Of a stretch of 64,000 bases of DNA, positions 47,268 through 57,796 are shown in pieces. The stretch spans positions 20,254-84,253 of the forward strand of contig MCFE01000379.1 in the NCBI GenBank assembly GCA_002104905.1, written 5' to 3'. Origin of the DNA: Basidiobolus meristosporus CBS 931.73. Its lineage: Eukaryota > Basidiobolomycota > Basidiobolomycetes > Basidiobolales > Basidiobolaceae. How positions within the stretch are numbered: the stretch's first letter is position 1; every line of letters starts with the position of its first letter. The notes beneath the pieces are model-generated. The model worked only from the letters and a program-made list of their open reading frames with translations. It had not been told where the DNA came from and made no database searches. Both the position numbers and the translations under genes were made by a program.

Positions 47268-48213
47268 ATGCACTCCCGTCTCCCGCTTAACCCAGGTAAG
47301 TCAGCTCCAAATAAGATACTGGCAGCCAAACTAAATCTGTATGTCAGATGACCGACTAGGGGATATGCTCCGTAAAAACAAGGAATGGGCCAAAAAGGTC
47401 CAAGGTGAAGTCCCCCAATTCTTTGCCACTACTGCCAAGGGACAATCCCCCAAAATTCTATGGGTTGGCTGCTCCGACTCGAGAGTTCCCGCCGAACAAG
47501 TAGTACAGTGTGGTATGCTACATATGCAGTGAGATAAGCATCATTCATGCATTTATCCAAATGCTTGCATTGTGTAGCACCTGGGGACCTCTTTGTTCAT
47601 CGGAACATTGCCAATGTGTGTCTTCATACCGATTTAAACTTCTTGTCGGTGCTTCAGTATTCAGTTGATGTGCTCCAAGTGGAGCATATTATTGTGTGTG
47701 GTATGTAAGACAATGTGCGGATTCTCAGCCATTTTCATAACCAGTAACACGTCTCCACAGGGCATTATGGATGTGGTGGAGTTGCCGCATCCACAGAAAA
47801 CAGATTTCACGGGTTGATCGATTCTTGGCTGTGCAATATTAAAGATGTGTACCGAGGTGATTGAATTGTGGGTGTGCTCTACAACTTCGAATATCCACTA
47901 ACCTTATCCTTCTGTAGCCAACAGAGTGAATCTTGATGCAATTGAAGATTTGGAGGCTAGAAAGGAGCTGTTGGTTGAGCTAAATGTTAGCAATAGTGTT
48001 TACAATATTTGCCATAGCCCAATAGTTCAAGCAGCCTGGGACCGAAACCAGCCATTATCCGTTCATGGCTGGTGTTATGCATTGTCAGATGGCTTAATTC
48101 GAGAGCTGGGACTAGTTGTTTCAAACAAAGAGCAAATTGAACATGTGTACAAAATGGCAGTAATGGAGAGGAAGACGAGTATTAAGGCTAGCCAGAGCGC
48201 CTCCCAAGAGTAA
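47268..48213 (+). CDS. Beta-class carbonic anhydrase (235 aa, 6 exons)
   Basis: The enzyme interconverts CO2 and bicarbonate. Exons are 47268-47295, 47348-47512, 47578-47700, 47761-47856 and 47918-48213, with one intron in the 5' leader region of the coding sequence. Zinc ligands are the Cys of [10 protein letters not shown], and the His and Cys of CGHYGCGG; the Asp-Arg dyad of CSDSR is intact. A second possible start, in frame, is ATG at 47341 inside the first intron, which would give 226 aa and remove that intron. No clear targeting signal. The length is typical of fungal cytosolic beta-carbonic anhydrases. The tandem TATA repeats upstream may drive it. Confidence 0.93.
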
Positions 48214-48361
48214 CCACGTGCAAAATAAATATCTGGTAGAATTGAACAGGCCTCATCCTTATATAATAAGTCATTGTTAATGTGGATCATGTTACAACTG
48301 ATGATATACTCCTAATTATTTCATCAATCCTTGGGCAGTATAAATAATGCAGTTTCTACTT

Positions 48362-48860
48362 AGGTTTGTTGAATGTAAAAGTGGTATTTATATGTTTACA
48401 AGATCTGGACAAAATAAACACGTAGAATATGCTAAAGAAGGTCCCAAAGTATGTGTTCAAAGTCTGGAGGCTTTTACACAACTTTGATAGTTTTCATGTT
48501 CTAGATACTTGACATTTTGGTAAATGCTGAAAACAATTTGGACCAGAAGTATTAAAGTTTATAAACTATGATCTGAATGCCTAAGCCAATGTAAATATTT
48601 AGGTGTAAATACAAAATTTGCTACACTCCTACTCAACTACATATTCCTATTAACCCAACCTAATTGTGATCGAGGATATTCGAATTGTCTCTAGCTAATG
48701 GTTTTGTAAATGTCTCCAATCATTGCATCAGTTGGGCAGTGAACTCAGCTAAGTTATTTTCTATAGTTTCCTCGATGTCTAATATACATATGCTTAGCTC
48801 TTGCATTAAAAGTTGGATTCCTACTGGATTATAAACAACCTTGATTATCCATTACTGTTC
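48362..48860 (-). repeat. Decayed inverted copia 3' end (LTR plus RNase H tail)
   Basis: 48362-48627 matches the antisense LTR from the TTGAATGTAAAAG block to CTACACTCCTACTCA. 48628-48860 matches the antisense end of pol (CTCTAGCTAATGGTTTTG and on) with gaps and no open frame. Confidence 0.8.
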
Positions 48861-49399
48861 CAAAGAATTAGCAAATACCTCACAATATTGATTCGAAGTA
48901 AATTATCGTTTATCTAAAATTAAACAAGTATCCAATATATAAAAATAACTACCTAGAACACCACAGCTACTTGATCATTATTGCTGCAATTCCTTTTTTC
49001 GAAGCCTGCTGGCTCAATTGTAATCCATGAAACGTGGCACTTGACCGTACCTTGGTTAGACACTAGCAATGCTATATGATGGTGCTGCTAGTATTGTTGA
49101 AGGATTTCTGAGAGTAGAGCAAAAATTCCGGAGCAGAATATAAGTTGCATGATATCCACTTGTTAGTACATTGGGGCCAACAGAGAAGTGTATAGAGCCA
49201 ATGAGAAGAATACTCTATTCAAAGGCCTAGCGTTACATCTCGATACAGCGGAGCAAATTCCATTTAAATACCGCATTAGTTGCTTTCCACTAAAAGGCTC
49301 TGAGCTAGTAAGATTCAATTGGGAGATACACGCTTAATAGGCTGATTATTATATTATTTACTCTAGATACATGTAAGATTTAAAGGGTCGCGTATTACT
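48861..49399. other. Intergenic downstream of the RdRP gene
   Basis: AT-rich, with no gene or recognisable repeat. Confidence 0.5.
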
Positions 49400-52300
49400 T
49401 CACAACGATGAGTCCTGCAATATCAACATCAAGATATCGTGAACTATCCAAGGGAAAGATAAGTAGGCTGGTTTGCTCTCTTGGCCAGGGTTATTACATG
49501 GCAATGCACTGCAAGGCTGCTGGTTCTTTTGAAGCAATGTTTCAGTTGGATGACACGTCACGTAGTACCAAGCGCTGGCCTTTCTTTTCCGCTCCAAGAT
49601 TGCTCCATCCGCATCATTTACTGCTCCATTAAACCGATCACGAAATATTCTCCAAACTGTTCTGATGACGTTGCTGAGGGTTTCTTTAAGTAAATGTCTG
49701 TCTTTCCTACGGATAGCCAAGGAAGGGAAGCACTGAACGCACCCCGAGACTAGTTCAGCCTCAGTTTTGATTTCATGCTGGTTCATGATATCGGAGATGG
49801 TCAGGTCATACTCATGCTTCAGCTGCCTGGCCTCTGCCAAGTATTCTGCGTATCCCGGCACGATCATTCTTTCATCAAAGTGAACATCCTCTGGACAATT
49901 GGCCAAGGAGCACTCGGATATCTGGCGTTTCAAGGACTCACTCCTGTACATCTCACCCAGGGCATTCGGGGAAGGGTAGGATTTTCTTGGTAATTTGTTC
50001 ATATAATCAGGCCAGTGTTTCGGAATCAGGTCGGGCCGCAGATCAACCGGGATCCCTGTCTTCATGAAATTTACTGCTTTGGTATGAAGCTTAGCCAGCT
50101 TGATACACATGGGGCTCACTGTGATATCTGCGGACTGGTCGGCCCAGGCCAAATGAGCGTTGGCAATCTGGGCCAAATTATTGGTTCTCATAAAATTGAT
50201 GAAGAAGTCCACGGTGTCGTTGATGGTGATGGGCTGGCCAGATTTGCCCTTTTGCTTGCTGTAGTTCAACGAGGGTTGCTTGTGTAATGGAAACAACCGC
50301 TTATCCCAGATAACCGTAAATGTTTCGCCGTCCAGATCGCTGTTACTTTGACTTGGTAGACCGTAGGCAGCAGAAGTAGAGAATGCTACACAATTCACGA
50401 GAGCATGAAGCTTTGGGCAATCAACAGCTTCAACCATTTGCATATCCCCTGGATGTAGATATGGATTTCTAACAACCAACGCTGGGCCTACATAGTTTTT
50501 CACAGTAGCGGGGTTTTGAGGATCCGTGTATCGAACAAAGATTTGGTTTTTCTTCAACGTATTCGTGTCATCTATGACGCCGATCAAGTGGGCCCCCTGT
50601 TTGATGGGAACTCTGGCTCGTTCCTGGATATCCCGGAGAGCCTGGTTTCGGAGTAAACCCAGAAGTCGCTTGGTGAAAGTGTCTCCTGACCGCAGGAAAC
50701 CTGCGGTAATCATATCTCCCAATGCATCACCTATCCAACTGATGCGGTAGTGAAGGGCAAGAAACTCCGAAGCCTGTGCTTGATCGCCAAGAATTTTATC
50801 CGTCAATTGCAGGTGTTCTTCTTGCATATGCATAAATATACCATCCGAGACCCCCACGGTAGAAAGCAGTGCGACGAGCTGTCGGTTCAGGTAAGCTGGC
50901 AGGAACTTGGCAGCTCGGACGATCTCCAAGTCGGAATGTTCCGAACTGAACTTCCTTTGGCTTGGGCGTAAGTGCACAAGCTTTCCACTCATCTGATCAT
51001 CAGGTACGACCATAAGAACCCCCTTGTATCCACCAAAGCGGATCTGAAATGCACCAGGGATTACTTTCGGAGAATATTGACCGGAGATTTCTGCAGCCAA
51101 CGACATTGCAATTCGGCCGATCCCATTCGTGTATACATGGCCATTACGAGTGATATCGGGGATTTTTTTTACCTGTTCCGCAGTCAGGGTTTTTACTGCT
51201 CGAGTGCTGGAAAGGGAAAGGCCCATACATGCTGCATGCTTGGCAACATTACCGATATTACTGAAGTCGCCCATCCACTTGCGAATGAAATCTGCATCTA
51301 TACCCTCGGGCGTATCCGCAAAGAACCAGCACCTGTGTTCACGAAGTTGTGTGGATGAGAAAGCCAGAAATCGGTAATGCCGCTTGCCAATATGGAATCC
51401 TTCGGTCAATGTCTCCTCAAAACTGTCGAAGATGGCTTGATTCAGATGGTTATTAGGGCCTACTTTCTCGAAGTGTTCCTCTGAAAAGGTGACTTGGATG
51501 AAGTATTGTTGGTATTGATGAAAATGCCGTAGCACTCGGTTCGATGGCTCCAAAGATGGTGGCAGAAGGAGCATCTTGCCGGGAGTAATGTATGCTCGAT
51601 ACATCCACACGTTTTGCTCGGGGGTTCCCTCACGATTGATCAGATCAATTCCGAGCTTTGGTAATATTTCTTGAGTGTAGGCTAAGGGGTCCTGGATCAG
51701 GCTTTTAGCCGCCATCATATTCGTCAGCACATTCTTGGCAATCCCGACATCAAGATCATTCAAGAACGTAACCCACTCTTGCGTTACGTTCCCCATGGCC
51801 AGTTTCTGCGCACATACTAAGCATTCCACCAGGTAAGCTACCTCGAACCGGAGTGACGAGTGAATGTCAACAATCAAGTGATTCGACCAATTCGTTTCGA
51901 TAGAAAGTGTGGAATCGAAATCGGTAGAAATTAGCCCGCAACCCGTCATACTGTCAAGAGTATCTTGGAATGATTCTCCCCATTGGTTATGACTTGGAAT
52001 GTTGACGCAGTAGGTGGAGAAGTCACCAAGTTTAACTCTGTTGGCATTCTCCCCCTGTTTATCAACAATATATGGGACACGCATCCATGAATCTTCTTCA
52101 CTCCAACTGTCCGAAGATGGAGATTCCATTTCCTGTCTCCGCCACAAGAAAGGGCAGTGAGCAAGGTTGAAATACAGGAAATACGTATTTTCTTCTCCTC
52201 TATTCATGATTGTACGGTTCCGGGCGTCATCGAATCTTACTCCAATCCTATAGTCGTCGTTCATGTGGTGAAATTTGAAAAAGAGAAGCTGTCTCTCCAC

Positions 52301-52786
52301 ATTCACCTCAATAGTACAGCTGCCTGACGGTCTCCAAACCCTCAGAAATTTGCTGCTGTTTACCAAAACACCCATGTCAAGGCAAGTTACTTCAGAACGG
52401 AAAAACAATTTCGTATATTCTCCCCTTTCTTGACTTTCCAGACACATGGCGGTTTTGGTGGTGAAATCCATATCAAGAAATCCATTTTTCTTCCCCGGAG
52501 CACCAGGTTGAAGGCCCTGATTCATAAAATCAAGAGTAGGTGGCGGTGGGCTAAATACAACTATGGCGGTTTTCTTTCTTCTTTGTGCGTTTATCACCCT
52601 GCAGCTGCTAACATTACCCCACTTGGAGAAATACTCTCGGATATCTGCAGCTTCCATCGCAATTGGTAGACCTTTGACATAGATACTCAATTCGTTGAAC
52701 AAACGAGGGTTAGTGCATGTTTTCTTCAAACTTCGCACCTGCTTTCCACTTTTCTTCAACAGGATTAGTGCTATGTAACCTCTCAT
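49400..52786 (-). CDS. Cellular RNA-dependent RNA polymerase (QDE-1/RDR type), 1128 aa
   Basis: Predicted to make double-stranded RNA for RNA silencing. It is a single exon. Residues about 35-90 form an RRM-like fold (SIYVKGLPIA, IREYFSKWGNVSSCRV). The polymerase region has RNPYLHPGDMQMVEAVDCP, then the catalytic block SNSDLDGETFTVIWD, then AHLAWADQS and KLAKLHTKAVNFMKTG, in the order of the family. The usual DxDGD is DLDGE here, a Glu in the third acidic position. The start is ATG at 52784-52786; three upstream codons in frame begin with TTG. In fungi such enzymes curb transposons, which abound on both sides of this gene. Confidence 0.93.
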   Translation of the reverse strand: MRGYIALILLKKSGKQVRSLKKTCTNPRLFNELSIYVKGLPIAMEAADIREYFSKWGNVSSCRVINAQRRKKTAIVVFSPPPPTLDFMNQGLQPGAPGKKNGFLDMDFTTKTAMCLESQERGEYTKLFFRSEVTCLDMGVLVNSSKFLRVWRPSGSCTIEVNVERQLLFFKFHHMNDDYRIGVRFDDARNRTIMNRGEENTYFLYFNLAHCPFLWRRQEMESPSSDSWSEEDSWMRVPYIVDKQGENANRVKLGDFSTYCVNIPSHNQWGESFQDTLDSMTGCGLISTDFDSTLSIETNWSNHLIVDIHSSLRFEVAYLVECLVCAQKLAMGNVTQEWVTFLNDLDVGIAKNVLTNMMAAKSLIQDPLAYTQEILPKLGIDLINREGTPEQNVWMYRAYITPGKMLLLPPSLEPSNRVLRHFHQYQQYFIQVTFSEEHFEKVGPNNHLNQAIFDSFEETLTEGFHIGKRHYRFLAFSSTQLREHRCWFFADTPEGIDADFIRKWMGDFSNIGNVAKHAACMGLSLSSTRAVKTLTAEQVKKIPDITRNGHVYTNGIGRIAMSLAAEISGQYSPKVIPGAFQIRFGGYKGVLMVVPDDQMSGKLVHLRPSQRKFSSEHSDLEIVRAAKFLPAYLNRQLVALLSTVGVSDGIFMHMQEEHLQLTDKILGDQAQASEFLALHYRISWIGDALGDMITAGFLRSGDTFTKRLLGLLRNQALRDIQERARVPIKQGAHLIGVIDDTNTLKKNQIFVRYTDPQNPATVKNYVGPALVVRNPYLHPGDMQMVEAVDCPKLHALVNCVAFSTSAAYGLPSQSNSDLDGETFTVIWDKRLFPLHKQPSLNYSKQKGKSGQPITINDTVDFFINFMRTNNLAQIANAHLAWADQSADITVSPMCIKLAKLHTKAVNFMKTGIPVDLRPDLIPKHWPDYMNKLPRKSYPSPNALGEMYRSESLKRQISECSLANCPEDVHFDERMIVPGYAEYLAEARQLKHEYDLTISDIMNQHEIKTEAELVSGCVQCFPSLAIRRKDRHLLKETLSNVIRTVWRIFRDRFNGAVNDADGAILERKRKASAWYYVTCHPTETLLQKNQQPCSALPCNNPGQESKPAYLSFPWIVHDILMLILQDSSL

Positions 52787-55574
52787 ACTGAACAATAGCC
52801 CTTACCTTCTCATTTGGTTTGTACATTATACGGTAGGTAAGATAATTGCAAAGTGATTATTATATATAATGGATAGCAGTCACGATTGATTGAATAGAAT
52901 CATGGAATATGGCGGGTATATATGCCATTATCGGTGTGGTGAGCTGGCCAGAGAAATCTGTGCAGATAGCCCGGATTCGATAGGTCTAGATTACCACCAA
53001 AACATCTAATCCACATAGATCAACACATGAAGATGGAAATTAACGGCCCAAGCAGCCTTGATAGAACCCGGCACTGTGGAAATGACCGTCTACTCCGATA
53101 TACTGGATTCAGTATATCGCGATTCCCAGCAAATTCCCAAATTGGTTGAAATCGACATATCAATCACCAAGGTAGGAATAACTGGTTTGTGCGGGCCTTG
53201 GGCTTATAATGAAGACAAGATTTGATATAAAAAATCCAAATTCTCTAATTAAATCAATGTCATTTTAAAATTGGTTTATAGCCCGAAGGTGTCTGAATTC
53301 CTTTGTTATTAATATTGATCTCACACATCGGTGCTATGAAGCTGGGGATATTTGATATCAAGTAAATATGCCCCAATGCTGTACAATGTATGCCGAGTGT
53401 TACTCCATCTTTGGTAATGATTGATCCTCCTCCCACACCAGGTATCATATGGCTCATATTGGAAATTCTGAGGGTGTGGTTGACAGCTATCCTGTGTTGT
53501 TGTAGAGTCGGCCGCTTGACTCCAAGATTCCGTTTCCGTTTTCACCAGCTGACCTTGTTTGAATCAGTAGTTATGTCATCTTGATTCCTAATTGTATCAC
53601 ATTGAATCGGGTAGAATGCACCATGGTTTACAATTTAGTGTAAGGTTTCCATTTGAGGCGTACTGTCTAGCACAAGATTATACCAATAACAGTACACCTA
53701 GGCAATGGCCAATTCAGGCGCTAGTTTAGATCTGCATTGAGCATGACTAAGATCGTTACTATCGATGCCGTCAAAAGATGAGACCTCTTCAAACCACTCA
53801 GCTACCAATAACTGAATGAATATCTACAGATTGGTCAATGAAGCTAATGCTGTGGGAGCATCCATCATCTCCAATATATGGATGCGGTATGTGAAGGCTA
53901 CCACCGAAATCCCTAATTTGTAGAATTAACACGTTGAGTACTGAGATAGGAAAGATTGATATGTACTTCCCATTCAATTGTTGACGGGCCTGGAGATTGT
54001 CCTCCAAAAGCAAAGATTTGATCATTGCTGATATTGGCTATACATCAAAGGCCAATGTTCTTGAAGCTTGGCATGGAATTTCCATTCCTCTCAATCGAGG
54101 TATCAGAATCCCTAATTGTATTGATGGCAGCTTATGTGGCTTTACCGTCATACATGACTGCCCTAAAAGCTGCGGATTCATTTGCTAGCTCACTTCACTA
54201 GCACCCATCTATGCATGATTCGTTAACATTGATACCGAGAATCAGAAAATTTTGGTCATTCAGTAAATGTTGACGTGAAAACATCCCGTATTCTCAGGTA
54301 TTGATTTCTACCCAGATCTTCTATCTGAACTTCGCTAAGGAGTTGCCAGTATTCTCGCTCAACATATCATATGGTCATCACTGGTAAGCGTTTTATTCCA
54401 TCATCAACTTTCTGAGTAGTGGAGACTCTGTATGCGGAATATTCGGCTTAACGGTGAGGCTTTTGGATAGTGAAAGGTCGTACAATGTTTGCCAATCCTC
54501 ATTTTATAATGCAACTTGGTAATGATTCATCCGCCCCTTGCGCGCAGTACTTTTGTTCTATGAAATGTGCTACTGTAGGGTCAGTCACTGTACTCCAAAT
54601 ATTTTGTTCCATTCTCATTTTCACCATCTTCCCTTTTTTAGCTAATAGCTATGTTGTGTTGATTCCTGATCATGTCGCATTGACTTGGGACGAACATTCT
54701 TTGACCAAATGTCGCTGTTGGTATTCCGCCCAATGCGTGCTATCTAGTACAAGGTTAAACCGAAACCCCAATGATGGCAAAGCAGCGACCCTGACTAATG
54801 ACCACATCAGGTCCCAGCGTTAAGGGCCAACCAAATTAATATATGCATACTTATCAAACGAGAATTTTGCTCTATGGTCAGTATCTGTAGATTAGTGAAA
54901 GAAATCAATGTTATGAGAATGTTCAAATTCTCCAAGTTATCTGATTTGGCATATCAAGATTTTAATGGAAATACCTAATCGGCACAGATTACCTAGACAG
55001 GGACTAACTGCATGTTCTCACCCTCCGACTTCGTCCTCCAAAAAGTTGATTTGGTCGTGGCTGATATAGTCAAAAAGAAGAGTCCGATTTTATAAAACCT
55101 GCCATGCAAATTCCGTTATTCTGAACCAAGGCATCAGTGTCCCTAATTAAATCGAAAATGGCGGAATATTATGTCACCTATCAGACTTCATTGTGTAGAT
55201 TTGTCCTGCTGCCACCAAAATTTTTCTATTGTTTGGTTCCAGCTAGATTTATCAACCCACTGATTAGACATAACAATATTGCGAAACCAAGTATTTTAGG
55301 TGCCCAGAAGTGTTCTTTCAATGATGTAAGAGATGTGATTTCTAATAATCATTTATCTATTTGCTCCATTAGTCATAAGTCCCTATAAACACCTTATAGG
55401 ATTTGTAACAAAAGTCGGACATTGCTTTAAAAATAGCTCTTTATTAGTAAATGCTCTAGTGGTAGAGTTAACTACTCCCTAGCACCTGATTATCCTCTAA
55501 GAGTGTTTGCTACTCCTTACCAGCCTTAAAAAGTAACAAATACTTGAGGTCATGACATTGTTTAAGGCCAAAGG
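52787..55574. other. Intergenic with degenerate internal duplications
   Basis: There is no supported gene. Two decayed sequence pairs appear: about 53580-53720 with about 54655-54790 (GATTCCTAATTGTATC / GATTCCTGATCATGTC, CTAGCACAAG / CTAGTACAAG), and about 53985-54130 with about 55020-55160 (CCTCCAAAAGCAAAGATTTG / CCTCCAAAAAGTTGATTTG, ATCCCTAATTG / GTCCCTAATTA). The duplicated unit is roughly 1 kb apart, in tandem and in the same order. It may be an old unidentified element. Confidence 0.45.
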
Positions 55575-55887
55575 TGCTATAAAATTTCGTAATTCCACCT
55601 AAATATTCACCTAACAAAGTCACTTAGATCATTACCTTCAAATCCTAGAGAATACTGACCAAATTCCTTGTGGGGATTTACTTGGAATATTTTCCCAGAA
55701 CATGAAAATTAGATAAGTTATCCAAACAGCCCCAAACTTTACTCACATGTTTTTGGGACCTTCCTTAACCTATTCTACATGTTTGTTTTGTCAGGACCAT
55801 GTAAAAGTATAAATACTTATCAAGTGAGAACCACAAAATCTACATGTCCTCCCAATCACTTCCAATATCTCCAAGACACTTGCAACA
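55575..55887 (+). repeat. 5' LTR of copia copy 4 (shortened)
   Basis: It starts TGCTATAAAATTTCG and ends CACTTGCAACA. It is about 36 bp shorter than 349 bp because of internal gaps near 55690 and 55820. Confidence 0.85.
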
Positions 55888-55891
55888 GGTT

Positions 55892-57358
55892 ATGAGCCCC
55901 AAGCTGTCACTCTCTGCAATGTCTACTACTGCTATTACTGGAATTCTTCCCTCTGCTGAAAAGTTGGATGGCTCTAACTACCAAGTGAGGAAGGAGAAGA
56001 TGAAGATGCTGCTACAAGAAAGAGGCCTTTAGGATATTGCCATGGGAGAAGAATGCCCTCCTAAAAATATGGGAGAGGGAGCCTTAAAGTACCAGAAGAA
56101 AGAACAAAGTGCCTTTAACTGCATTTGCCTCAATGCTAAGGACAAATTGCTAATTCAATGCTCAAGAGAAAAAATGGCAAAGAATGCCCAGAAGCCATAA
56201 GAAGACACCTATCAGTCATGTTCAGCTGCCAAGAAAATATATTTGAGACATAAATTCTTTACTACAAAGATGCAGCCAGGATAAGAAATGAAAAATCTAA
56301 TTAACAGAATTACCTTGCTGGTAGATGCAATGGAATCTGTAGGCATATCAACTACTGATGAGGATGTAATAGTTACTATCCTGAATAGCCTGACAGACAA
56401 TTTTCAGGGCCTTATATCAGCCCTAGAGTCCAGAGCTGAAAATTTGACCTTAAATTACATAAATGGAAGGCTCCTGGATGAAGAATTAAGAAAATCAAGA
56501 GCAAATAAGAAGGAAGAAGAAAATGCTTTAATAAGCAATGATAACCAACAAAGGAGGTACCCAAGACCCTACAAAGGCAACAGCAACCTGTTTTGCAACT
56601 ACTGCAAAAGGAATGGACACACATCAGACCAGTGTCTCAACAAGTGAGATAATCAGTAAAAGAAGCCTGAATATGGAAATGCGGCAACAACTGAAGATAG
56701 ACTATTCATATCTGCACTAAATATGACCGCAAACAAGGATTATCAGATGTGGTATATTGACTCTGGAGCATCTCAACACTTTACACACCAAAAAGAACTT
56801 TTTACCTAATATCAAGAAATTCCAATTAAAAAGGTTTTCATGGGTGACAATAGAACACTTGATGCAGTGGGAGAAGGAACCATCCAAGTAAACACTAGAA
56901 GCAATGAAGGAAGCCATACAATGACCTTCAAAAAATTCTCTATGTACCAGGAATAACCAAGAACCTACTGTCTGCAAGCAAGGCCACAGCAGAAATACTC
57001 AGTTTCAGCTTTGACAATTCTGGATGCAGGATCACTGATCAAAATGGTGCCCATATTGCTTTGGGTATCCGTGATCAGAATCTATGCAAATTGACTTATA
57101 TTCCATCATATCTGGAAGCCACTATAAGTAACTGAAATGAGGAAACACCAATGCTTTGGCACAGGAGATTTGGGCACATCAATTTTGATTATTTGTGCAA
57201 AATGATTGAAGATCAGCTCATTTCTGGAGTAGAAATTGATCCCCCAACTAATTTGGAGCACTGTGAAGCCTGCATATATGGGAAACAAGCCAGACAACCA
57301 TTCAAGAGCTCTGGGTTAATCAAAACTAAGAAAAAATTAGATCTAATCCACTTAGATC
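55892..57358 (+). pseudogene. Truncated copia copy 4: gag, protease and start of integrase
   Basis: It begins in the primer-binding site (55888-55903) with MSPKLSLSAM. It keeps the CCHC knuckle CNYCKRNGHTSDQC, the protease DSGAS and the integrase zinc-finger region (HCEACIYGKQARQPF). Stops (for example at 56030 and 56645) and frameshifts break it. It ends abruptly at HLDLL, where an inverted LTR begins. All catalytic integrase, RT and RNase H sequences are missing. Confidence 0.88.
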
Positions 57359-57783
57359 TGCTGTGAGAGTCTTGGAGATGTTGGAAGTGATTGGGAGGAC
57401 AAGTAGATTATGCAGTTTGCATTTAATGATTTGTTGAATGTAAAGTAGCATTTATACTTTTACATGGCCTTGGCATTGCAAACATATAGAATAGGCTAAG
57501 GAAGGTCTCAAGAGCATGTGTGCAAAGTCTGGGGCTGTTTGGACAACTTTGAGAATTTTCATGTCCTAGGTACCTAGTATTTTGGTGAAAATATTTTAAG
57601 TAAATCCCAACAAGGAATTTGGTCAGTATTCTCTAGGATTTGAAGGTAATGATCAAAGTGACTAAGTTAGTTGAATATTTAGGTGGAATTACAAGTTTTT
57701 ACAACACGCCCACTCAGCTAAGTGCTCATACTGACTAGTCCTAATTTTGACCTAAGATATTCAAACTTGTCTCTAGCTAATAG
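57359..57783 (-). repeat. Inverted copia LTR and 77 bp of internal sequence, cut at a TTAGGG junction
   Basis: 57359-57706 is a 348-bp antisense LTR (TGCTGTGAGAGTC...TTTTTACAACA). 57707-57783 is the adjoining antisense PPT and end of pol, ending at CTAGCTAATA. The homology stops there, and TTAGGGTTAAGGG follows. Confidence 0.88.
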
Positions 57784-57796
57784 TTAGGGTTAAGGG
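57784..57796 (+). repeat. Telomere-type repeats at the left edge of the LINE/SINE array
   Basis: TTAGGG TTAAGGG sits between the broken copia sequence and the 3' end of LINE copy A. Confidence 0.85.

Noticed and set aside
52787-52795. Longer RdRP starting at 52795
   Set aside because: The first codon is TTG; ATG at 52786 is the first real start and no upstream exon could be supported.
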